Positions 17,114 through 23,653 of a DNA stretch of 64,000 nt are shown in pieces. The translations under genes were made by a program, and so were the position numbers. Below the pieces are notes generated by a model that ran no database searches, was not told the origin of the DNA, and saw only the letters and a list, made by a program, of their open reading frames with translations. This DNA comes from DASYLJ01 sp964432595 (lineage in GTDB: Bacteria > Desulfobacterota > Binatia > DP-6). Location of the stretch: the NCBI GenBank assembly GCA_964432595.1, contig CAYSOF010000019.1, forward strand, positions 1 through 64,000, in the 5' to 3' direction. The first letter of the stretch is position 1. Each line of letters starts with the position of its first letter.

Positions 17114-18541
17114 ATGTCTCACGACCTACACAGTCGCACGGCTTCCAGAACTCGCCAGGACGTCAAAGCCCACGATCACATTGGGAAATGGTGGCGGTTC
17201 GATCGCTACGAGATCAGCGAGGGGTACATCCGGCCCACCGCTGACGCACGGCTAGAGAGCTATGATCCGTGGAGCCTCTATCGCACGAGCTTCGGTCAGC
17301 GCGGAGGTCGTGCGCCATACGAAAGCCTTGCCCGCTTGAGCCGACAGCTCGGCGACGCTCGGCAGACGCCGACGCGCGCCATGCATAACGACGCGCAGGG
17401 CAGAACCTACTTCGTTCGGGTGGCCGAGGATCACGATCAGCACATCGCCGACTGGTGTAGCCAGTACGGACTCCTTGGTCTCCTGCCCGCGCGCGCGCGA
17501 ATCGTCGCCCTGGCTCCCCGCTGGTACCTCGACGAGACCCTTCCGCCTGTCGACCCACACATCGTGCGGCGCCCGGACATGACGGAGGAGGAGCTAGCCA
17601 CGTCGGTCAGCTTCACTCGTCAGGATCGCCTGGTGCCGAGACAGCTCATCTATCGGCGCTCGGCGACCGGATGGCTGACGTACTCGATAAAGTCCTACCA
17701 GGAACGAGACGAGGCTGTGATTGAGGGCGGCCTCGTCAAGAAGGCTTATCTACCCGACAATTGGCCAGCTCCGTATGCGATCCTTGAAGCGCCATTCGGT
17801 GTCGTCGGAAACGTTCATAAGGAGCTGCGCCCGTGGCCACTAAGCGAAGAATGGGCCGGGTATTTTCCTAGCGTCCAGTGGGGTGAAACCGAGACGTATC
17901 CTTATCCCGCCCCGCTCTCCGATGCGTTTTGGCGTCTTTACGGCGAAACCGTTACAGATTTCTACCACGCCGCTCGGCTATTCCGTCAGGTACTTGAGAA
18001 TTTGGCCGGGACGGATGTCGCGTCAGAAGTTCCGCGTGAGACTCGAGTCGCAAGATGCCGGCGGTACTTGGCGGAAATGGTCGCCGGGGCGCAACCAACT
18101 CTAGCCCAAACGGAAAGCGGGCGATTGCAGCAGGTCTTTTCCGAGCCGAGCCTGCTTTCAACGTTAGGGATGATGTTGCTGCTCGACTTGGACCGTTACG
18201 ACCGCGTGAGAACCTGCGATCTATGCACTTGGCCCTTCGTCGCGCACACCTCGCGAGATCGGTTCTGTGAGGAAAAGTGCCGACGGACCTGGCAGCAGGG
18301 TGACCGGCGAGCACGTCAGGTAACGACGCTGGCCGAGGCACTCATGCGGGAGTCGCCGACTACGTTGGCCGATCGGGCCGGCGCGGCGGCGCGTTCTCTC
18401 CTGCGGCACTCGGGAAGCCTGGAGAGATTGCGCCGCGACGCTGCGAATGCAGACGTCGCCGAGCTGCTGCCCCTAGCGCAGCGCCACGTCCCCGGTCTTA
18501 CGGTCGAGCAGCTACGGCGCGCGGCAGAGCCACCGCCCTAG
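17114..18541 (+). CDS. Transposon passenger with C-terminal CGNR-like zinc finger, function unknown
   Basis: 475 residues from ATG 17114, with GAGGGG about 11 bases upstream. Near the C-terminus four cysteines (368, 371, 385, 389) form C-x2-C-x13-C-x3-C in a context CDLCTWPFVAHTSRDRFCEEKC followed by RRTWQQGDRRAR. This resembles the CGNR-type zinc fingers at the end of putative DNA- or RNA-binding regulators. The N-terminal 340 residues are rich in Trp and Tyr (HIGKWWRFDRYEISEGYIRP) and match nothing I recognise. Codon use is less GC-biased than in flanking chromosomal genes. Divergent XRE control suggests a product whose level must be restrained. Confidence 0.75.
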   Translation: MSHDLHSRTASRTRQDVKAHDHIGKWWRFDRYEISEGYIRPTADARLESYDPWSLYRTSFGQRGGRAPYESLARLSRQLGDARQTPTRAMHNDAQGRTYFVRVAEDHDQHIADWCSQYGLLGLLPARARIVALAPRWYLDETLPPVDPHIVRRPDMTEEELATSVSFTRQDRLVPRQLIYRRSATGWLTYSIKSYQERDEAVIEGGLVKKAYLPDNWPAPYAILEAPFGVVGNVHKELRPWPLSEEWAGYFPSVQWGETETYPYPAPLSDAFWRLYGETVTDFYHAARLFRQVLENLAGTDVASEVPRETRVARCRRYLAEMVAGAQPTLAQTESGRLQQVFSEPSLLSTLGMMLLLDLDRYDRVRTCDLCTWPFVAHTSRDRFCEEKCRRTWQQGDRRARQVTTLAEALMRESPTTLADRAGAAARSLLRHSGSLERLRRDAANADVAELLPLAQRHVPGLTVEQLRRAAEPPP

Positions 18542-18543
18542 GA

Positions 18544-18780
18544 TCACGGCTTGCCCCACCGGGCCTTCGCCGCCTTCTTGGCGATGGCCTTCCGCTTGGT
18601 CGCGCTGAGCTTTTCGGCTCGCGCTTTGCCGCCCTTCAGCCCGCCGCGCCGCATGTGCTCCTTCGCGGGGTCGGGCGTCGCCTTCGTGTCCTCTACCTCA
18701 CCGGTCGCGATCCGCATGATGTGGACCGCGTTCCCGATCACGTCGGTGGGTCGGCGCTCGCCCTTCGGGCCCTTCGGCAT
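18544..18780 (-). CDS. Small basic KGG-motif protein (transposon passenger)
   Basis: 78 residues from ATG 18780; a longer start at 18825 would only add an Arg-rich stretch. The sequence begins MPKGPKGERRPTDVIGNAV HIMRIATGE and ends in a lysine/alanine-rich tail (GGLKGGKARAEKLSATKRKAIAKKAAKARWGKP). The 'GG.KGGKARA..L....R..IA.KAA.ARWGK' end is a KGG-type motif known from small stress or putative nucleic-acid-binding proteins in many proteobacteria. It converges with the zinc-finger gene, three bases between stop codons. It may coat or protect DNA, but this is a guess. Confidence 0.7.
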   Translation of the reverse strand: MPKGPKGERRPTDVIGNAVHIMRIATGEVEDTKATPDPAKEHMRRGGLKGGKARAEKLSATKRKAIAKKAAKARWGKP

Positions 18781-18836
18781 GGGTCGGACGATAGCACGCG
18801 CGCGTCGGCGGGAAACGCGGATCACTCAGCGGCCGG

Positions 18837-18856
18837 AATCAAACTGAGACACGACC
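18837..18856 (-). repeat. Right terminal inverted repeat of the transposon
   Basis: AATCAAACTGAG then ACACGACC is the exact reverse complement of 15401-15420. The gap from the KGG gene start to this repeat is short (56 bases), so the right end holds no further gene. Confidence 0.9.
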
Positions 18857-18864
18857 GACTCGTT
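18857..18864. repeat. Right target-site duplication GACTCGTT
   Basis: Identical to 15393-15400 and placed directly outside the right inverted repeat. Confidence 0.9.
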
Positions 18865-18871
18865 GTCCCGC

Positions 18872-18900
18872 TTGACGGCTCAACGTGTACCATCCTAGTA
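18872..18900 (+). promoter_or_regulatory. Possible promoter of the amidase gene
   Basis: TTGACG at 18872-18877 is followed at 17 bases by CTAGTA (18895-18900), placing a transcript start close to the ATG at 18909, which has no ribosome site; a leaderless message would result. The -10 match is weak. The box lies outside the transposon, in original chromosomal DNA. Confidence 0.3.
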
Positions 18901-18908
18901 GCCTGGGT

Positions 18909-19550
18909 ATGCGACGTGGTGAACTTGGCGAGAGCCTGAACCTCCGAGTCGAACTCATTGCAGACGGGCGACCCAACCGTTCGGGCGTATCGATCTCCCC
19001 GACGAAAGTGACGATCCACAACACTTCGAACACTGGCGTGGGCGCGAACGCCGCGGCGCATTCGAAATGGGTGCGGAACACCGGCTACTACACGCTGCCG
19101 AGCGGCAAGAAGAACTGGGTGTCGTGGCACTTCACGGTCGATGACACAGAGGTGATCCGCCACCTCCCGCTCGGGGAGAAGGGGTGGCACGCAGGAAGCG
19201 CCGAGGGCAATGCCACCAGCATCGGCGTGGAGGTGTGCATGCACAGCGGCATCGACCAAGCCGCTGCCTTCGACCGGGCGGCCCGCCTGGTCGCGACGTT
19301 GCTGTACGACCTCAATCTCTCGATCGCCGACGTCGTGACGCATCGAAAGTGGACGGGGAAGAACTGCCCGGTGCTCCTCCTCGCGGGAGGACATGAGGCC
19401 GACAGGTGGGCACAGTTCAAGGGCCAGATCCAGCACTACCTCGAAGGCATGCGCTCGGAGAGTGGGGCCGCGAACGACGGCGCAGACGCGGAGATGACGT
19501 GCGCGGTCAAGTGCGACGAGCCGCCGACCACCGCGACACCACTCGGCTGA
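18909..19550 (+). CDS. N-acetylmuramoyl-L-alanine amidase (amidase_2/PGRP fold)
   Basis: 213 residues from ATG 18909; a GTG at 18885 is the alternative. The enzyme cuts the amide between MurNAc and the peptide stem. Zinc ligands are all visible: His37 in TIHNTS, His145 and Cys153 in VVTHRKWTGKNCP, the T7-lysozyme arrangement. SWHFTVDD and GWHAGSAEGNATSIGVEVC are also typical of the fold. No signal peptide is evident, which is more like phage or recycling amidases than secreted ones. The transposon inserted 45 bases upstream of its start, between it and the phosphoesterase gene. Confidence 0.85.
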   Translation: MRRGELGESLNLRVELIADGRPNRSGVSISPTKVTIHNTSNTGVGANAAAHSKWVRNTGYYTLPSGKKNWVSWHFTVDDTEVIRHLPLGEKGWHAGSAEGNATSIGVEVCMHSGIDQAAAFDRAARLVATLLYDLNLSIADVVTHRKWTGKNCPVLLLAGGHEADRWAQFKGQIQHYLEGMRSESGAANDGADAEMTCAVKCDEPPTTATPLG

Positions 19551-20071
19551 GATCCTCCGCACGCCCGAGAGCCGGGGCCACCCCACGAGCCGTTGGTGAT
19601 GCTCTCGGCCAGTCCGGGCGCTCGCGTCTCGCCCCACCGCGGGCACGCAGGGCATCGAGGCGGCCGCTGCCCTCTCCGGGTCATTGCCACTGCACGGCGC
19701 CCTACCGTCGCAGGCAGTCGTCGTAGAGCGCGCCGTTAGCAACTCGGCTCGAGCCGCCGGCATATCGCCTGGGCCCGATACCCGGGGGACATAGCGCGCT
19801 CGTGCAGGCTCGTGAGCCCCACCCGTTTGGGTGGTGAAGGAGCCCCCCCGCGGCGGGTATGCCCGCGACCGATGGCGGTCTCGGTGTGCGTGTCGACGAA
19901 GGCCTGCATCGCAGAGCCGTCGTTCGCGCCCGACCTGCGCCGCCCGACCGACTTCGGCGCGAGCGCGCCGTCCGACGTCCGACGTGGACGGCGACGACCG
20001 CCCACGTCCGACGAGGCGAACCGACCAGGGTCCATGAACCGGACCAGGGTCCACAACAAAGGAGGACCTGC
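19551..20071. other. Long intergenic region with hairpins and a direct repeat
   Basis: About 520 bases without a believable gene. It holds CCACCC-GTTT-GGGTGG (19819-19834), a perfect 6-bp hairpin; a larger imperfect hairpin with 15-base arms at 19977-19991 and 19998-20012; and the 12-base direct repeat GACCAGGGTCCA at 20023-20034 and 20042-20053. AAAGGAGG (20058-20065) is a near-ideal ribosome site for the following gene. Confidence 0.55.
20023..20053 (+). repeat. 12-bp direct repeat upstream of an exported protein gene
   Basis: GACCAGGGTCCA occurs at 20023-20034 and again at 20042-20053, 19 bases apart start to start, which puts both on nearly the same DNA face (about two turns). The word itself contains the dyad GACC..GGTC. 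It could bind an activator or form leader structure before the strong ribosome site at 20058. Confidence 0.45.
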
Positions 20072-21571
20072 ATGACCCGCAATCTCCGACTCGCGCTGGC
20101 CGCGGTCGCCGTGGGTGCCCTGACCGTGGGCGTCGCGATGCCCGCTCGAGGCCAGCAGCCCTTGGGCTTCACGATCGCCCCCACCGAGGGCCGGCCGGGG
20201 GACCTCGTCTCCGGCCAGGTCGACCCCGCCGACGTGGCCGAACACTGCGTCACCGACGTCGAGGGCGTCCAGGCTCGCTTCCGCGAGTTCGGGCTCGTCG
20301 CGGCGGGAGAGTTCCTCGAGCGCTACCCCGACGGCCCCTATCCGCCCGACGAGTTTCCCGAGGGGCAGCCGCTCCCGACCTCGCGGCTCACGGAATTCCT
20401 CGCCTGGACCGCGTACGGCCTGCTCGGCGGCGGCGTGAGCAGTAGTGCCGAAAACGCCGAGCTCGTGCTCCCGCAGCTATTCGTGATGACCTTCGCCGAC
20501 CTCGCCACGCAGCAACCCGTCGGGCAGATCGGCAGCTTCGATCGCACCACCGGCGTCGGCTCGGTGGTCGTGCCCGACGTGGCCCCGGGCCCGTGGGCGG
20601 TGGCGGCGGCGTGTGTCATGCCCTCGATCGACGTTGCCGAGATCCAGAGTGGGGTCGATCGCGCCGTGGCGCTCTGGACCGAGCAATTCGACCTTCCCGA
20701 GCTCATCGACGAGAGCAACGTCACCGAGGTCGAGCGCATCTTCAACGAGGAGATCATCGGATGCGAGACGGACCCGTGCGACGTCGAGGCGAGCTTCACG
20801 GCGTTCACCCTCCGGTGGGGCCCCACGCTCCTCTCGTACATCGCGGAGTTCGATGCGCTCGGCCTGCAGGTCTTCACGGTGCTGCCGCCGTTCGTGAACC
20901 ACTTCCAGTGCTACGATCTCCGTAACGTGCCGTTCCAGCGGCGCAGCGTCACGCTGACCGACGTCTTCGGCACGCGCACCGCCGAGGTGCGCCGCGCGAT
21001 CGACCTGTGTGCGCCGGCCGACAAGAACGGCGAGGACCCGGACGCGCCCGGCGACGCCAACTACCTCGCGGCCTACCAGCTGAGGAACGGCCCGTTCGAG
21101 CCCATCAAGGGCCAGACGGTATCGAACCAGTTCGGCATCATCATGGTCGACGTCGGGGCGCAGCGCTCGCTGCTGGTGCCGTCGAGCCTCAGCGACAGCA
21201 GCCCGCCGTCGCTGCCCGACGAGACCTCCCTGAGCCACTTCACCTGCTACGACGTGCGGGTCACCAACCGCACGCCGCGCTTTGCGCCGCGCACGGTGTC
21301 GGTCCAGACGGACTTCGACGACGTCGACGTCCTCGTGCGCAAGCCCACGCGGCTGTGCGTGCCGGCCGACAAGAACGGCGAGGCGCCGGGCGCGCCGGGC
21401 CTCCCGGAGAGCCTGCTGTGCTACCAGACCAAGGTGCGGGCAGGCGCGTTCTCGATGCCGGCCTTCTTCGCGAACCAGTTCGGCCAGCAGACGAACACGC
21501 TCCGGAAACGGGGGGACTTCTGCGTGCCGAGCGAGCTCGGCGGCTCGGCATCCGGCGCCTTCCTCGACTGA
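20072..21571 (+). CDS. Exported protein with tandem Cys-containing repeats, function unknown
   Basis: 499 residues from ATG 20072, fixed by AAAGGAGG and a clear signal peptide (MTRNLRLALAAVAVGALTVGVAMPARG). The C-terminal 230 residues contain about four related units with the pattern F.CY.....V.....FG......V.....LC.PADKNGE.PGAP (seen as HFQCYDLRN...LCAPADKNGED, HFTCYDVRV...LCVPADKNGEA and LLCYQTKV...FCVPSELGG). One cysteine pair per unit suggests repeated disulphide-locked beta domains. Repeats of this kind are common in exported proteins of Binatia-like genomes. The N-terminal half has no recognised domain. Surface or periplasmic location is inferred. Confidence 0.72.
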   Translation: MTRNLRLALAAVAVGALTVGVAMPARGQQPLGFTIAPTEGRPGDLVSGQVDPADVAEHCVTDVEGVQARFREFGLVAAGEFLERYPDGPYPPDEFPEGQPLPTSRLTEFLAWTAYGLLGGGVSSSAENAELVLPQLFVMTFADLATQQPVGQIGSFDRTTGVGSVVVPDVAPGPWAVAAACVMPSIDVAEIQSGVDRAVALWTEQFDLPELIDESNVTEVERIFNEEIIGCETDPCDVEASFTAFTLRWGPTLLSYIAEFDALGLQVFTVLPPFVNHFQCYDLRNVPFQRRSVTLTDVFGTRTAEVRRAIDLCAPADKNGEDPDAPGDANYLAAYQLRNGPFEPIKGQTVSNQFGIIMVDVGAQRSLLVPSSLSDSSPPSLPDETSLSHFTCYDVRVTNRTPRFAPRTVSVQTDFDDVDVLVRKPTRLCVPADKNGEAPGAPGLPESLLCYQTKVRAGAFSMPAFFANQFGQQTNTLRKRGDFCVPSELGGSASGAFLD

Positions 21572-21594
21572 CGATCGTCAGCACGACGCGACGT

Positions 21595-21628
21595 GGCCGC
21601 CCCGAGGAGACCGCTCCCCGGGGCGGCC
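21595..21628 (+). terminator. Terminator-like hairpin after the repeat protein gene
   Basis: GGCCGCCCCG (21595-21604) and CGGGGCGGCC (21619-21628) form a perfect 10-bp stem with a 14-base loop, 23 bases after the stop codon at 21571. There is no T-run. Confidence 0.5.
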
Positions 21629-21738
21629 CGTCGCGCACGATCGGTGCACCCGTGGGTGATCTCCGCATCTCGGCGCCGCCGTCCGCGAGTCGCTACTATG
21701 GGGTTTGACAGCGTTCGTGCACCAGGCACCTTCACGAC

Positions 21739-22218
21739 ATGCGGGACCATCACATCCGTGCGGCGGTGGCGATCGCGTGCGTTGCCAGCGTGGTGCAGGG
21801 CTGCGCCGCACTCCCGCTCGCGGTTCTCGCCGCCCCGTTGCTGAGTGCGGGCGGCGATGCGTTGGTGAAGACCGGCACGGAATATTCGGCGGACGGGACC
21901 GTCCATCGAACGTTCCCGTTGCCGATCGAGCAGGTGCGTTGGGGCGTCCGTGAGGCGTTCGTCCGCGCGCAGGTCACCGTCACGGGCGACGACTACTCGT
22001 CGGAGCGCGACCGCATCGACGGGAACATGTCTCATCGGACCGTCAACGTGGAGCTGCTCTCCCTGACGCCCGTGCTCACGTCGATGCAGCTGGTCGTGAA
22101 GCGCAATGCGCTCGCGAGCGACAAGGCGACGGCGAGCGTGCTGCTGGCGGAGACCGAGAAGGTCCTGGAGCCGTGGCTCACGCCGCTCGGCGCGGCCGAC
22201 GAATCGCCGCCGTCGTAG
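21739..22218 (+). CDS. DUF3568-like lipoprotein
   Basis: 159 residues from ATG 21739. The signal ends VASVVQGCAAL with the lipobox cysteine at 22. The short body (TGTEYSADGTVHRTFPLPIEQVRWGVREAFVRAQVTVTGDD..., LVVKRN...ATASVLLAETEKVLEP) has the size and layout of DUF3568 lipoproteins: an early 'Y..dGt..rtf..p...V..A...al', then a beta-strand pair and an amphipathic C-terminal helix. Function unknown. It converges with the patatin-like gene ending at 22267. TTGACA at 21705 and TACTAT at 21693 lie upstream but are not spaced as one promoter. Confidence 0.65.
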   Translation: MRDHHIRAAVAIACVASVVQGCAALPLAVLAAPLLSAGGDALVKTGTEYSADGTVHRTFPLPIEQVRWGVREAFVRAQVTVTGDDYSSERDRIDGNMSHRTVNVELLSLTPVLTSMQLVVKRNALASDKATASVLLAETEKVLEPWLTPLGAADESPPS

Positions 22219-22266
22219 AGCGTCCTCGGGCGAGGCGCCGTCGTACCGTCGGGAATGGGCTGGTAC

Positions 22267-23640
22267 TCAGCGCTCCGCGGGCATGGCAGGCGCGCCGCTG
22301 CCCAGCGCCTCCAGGAGACGCTGGAACTCCGGCGACCGCCGCAGCTCGCGACGCCCGACGGCGATCAGCGTGTCGACCTGCTCGTTCGAAAGCGAGAAGC
22401 TGGTCGGGATCTCGTTCAGGTACCGCCGCTCGCGGTCGTCGACGACGTTCTCGAACGCGACCTCCGCGATGTACGTCGCCATCGGCTGGTCGTCGGTCCA
22501 GCGCTTCAGGCTTTCGTGCAGCAGCTCGATCGTCTCGAAGTTGTAGCTGTAGATCTGGACGCCGCTCACGGCGGTGATCATCGCGGCGAGCCCGGGACCG
22601 GCGGCCGTCGCGATGAACGGCGACTCGGGATGCACCTCGGCGTCGACGACGATGACGGCGACGTGGCGCGGGGCATCGACCCCCAGCTCCGCGAGCCGGT
22701 CGCGCAGGCCGCCGCGCAGCGCGATGGTCTCGAGCGCGGCGCGCAGGCCCAGGTTGTCGGCGACGCCGCCGTCGACCAGGTGGACGTACGCGCGCCGGCG
22801 ATCGAGGTAGTCCTCCATCTGTCGTGCGATGTGCCGCCGCCGGCGTCCGGCCTCGCTGGCGTCGTGCAGCGCCGCCGTGAATGCATCGGGCGGCTCGTAG
22901 CCGCATTGCCCGGCCCAGCTCCGCAACGAGATCGCCGAGAAGAGCCCCGGCACCGCCGACGAGGCGGCGACGGCACGGGCGACCGGGAGCCGGGAGAGAT
23001 CGGAGCAGATGAGGTCGAACTGCGGCTGGACGAACGTGAAGCGATCGCCGATGTCGATCTCGGTGGCGTTGATCTGGAGCAGCGGCCCGCGCGCCGCCAG
23101 AAGGTCGGCGAACGTCTTCCGCTCGAAGATCTCGCGGTCGTACATTCCGACGGCGAGGTCGCTGCGGTTCAGCGCGTCGGCGGCCATCCGCACCCAATTG
23201 AGCGGGTTGAAGAGCGACAGGATGAGCTGGCGCTCCAGGTTGCGCCGCAGGAAGACGGGCTCGAAGTCGGTGAAGATGCGTTCGCCGAAGAGCCCGTAGT
23301 ACGCCGAGGCGAAGCTGCCGCCCGACACCGAGCTGATCGCGTCCACCTCGTCGAGCAACCGCTTCTCGACGCCGTCGACGACGATCCGCGTATCGCGCAG
23401 CTCCTGCAGCACGCCGTACGACAACGCCGCCGCGCGCGTCCCGCCGCCGGAGAACGCGACGTAGAGCAGCACGTCGCCGAGCGGGTGCGTCGCCAGGACC
23501 TGCTGCGGTCGATAGCCGTGGTGCGGATCGAACCGCTCCAGTCGCGCGTTGGGCGCGCGCCAGGCGCAGCCGCCCGCCGCCGCGAGCACGAGGCCGAGCG
23601 CAACGACCCGGAGGCGGCGCGACGTCTGACGGACGCTCAC
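22267..23640 (-). CDS. Patatin-like phospholipase lipoprotein
   Basis: 457 residues from a GTG with GGAGG seven bases upstream. The signal ends LAAAGGC (Cys25 lipidated). Patatin hallmarks are present: the oxyanion loop FSGGGTRA (63-70), the nucleophile Ser106 in SSVSGGS, and the catalytic aspartate in VDGGVADNLG. ASSAVPGLFSAI between them is also typical. It should hydrolyse acyl esters of phospholipids or related lipids at the cell envelope. It starts 13 bases after the sulfatase stop codon, so the two are cotranscribed. Confidence 0.87.
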   Translation of the reverse strand: MSVRQTSRRLRVVALGLVLAAAGGCAWRAPNARLERFDPHHGYRPQQVLATHPLGDVLLYVAFSGGGTRAAALSYGVLQELRDTRIVVDGVEKRLLDEVDAISSVSGGSFASAYYGLFGERIFTDFEPVFLRRNLERQLILSLFNPLNWVRMAADALNRSDLAVGMYDREIFERKTFADLLAARGPLLQINATEIDIGDRFTFVQPQFDLICSDLSRLPVARAVAASSAVPGLFSAISLRSWAGQCGYEPPDAFTAALHDASEAGRRRRHIARQMEDYLDRRRAYVHLVDGGVADNLGLRAALETIALRGGLRDRLAELGVDAPRHVAVIVVDAEVHPESPFIATAAGPGLAAMITAVSGVQIYSYNFETIELLHESLKRWTDDQPMATYIAEVAFENVVDDRERRYLNEIPTSFSLSNEQVDTLIAVGRRELRRSPEFQRLLEALGSGAPAMPAER

Positions 23641-23653
23641 GCGATGTCCTCCA

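Larger units (their letters stand above)
15401..18856. mobile_element. 3456-bp IS1-like transposon carrying passenger genes
   Basis: The element is bounded by a perfect 20-bp inverted repeat (15401-15420 and 18837-18856, beginning GGTCGTGTCTCAG from each end) and flanked by 8-bp direct repeats. Inside, in order: a small membrane protein (minus), an IS1-like DDE transposase (minus), an XRE repressor (minus), a zinc-finger protein (plus), and a basic KGG protein (minus). IS1-type elements typically make 8-9-bp duplications, which fits. No second copy of the end sequence is seen inside, so transposase and passengers move as one unit rather than as two separate IS copies. Passenger DNA is visibly less GC-biased than the chromosome around it, which suggests transfer. 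Confidence 0.88.

Noticed and set aside
16779..18541. XRE plus large protein as a toxin-antitoxin pair
   Set aside because: The partner is far larger than known toxins, is divergent rather than in tandem, and has no toxin motif; left as a finding only.
19977..20012. A riboswitch
   Set aside because: The hairpin is imperfect and matches no riboswitch class I can recall; kept only as a structured leader.
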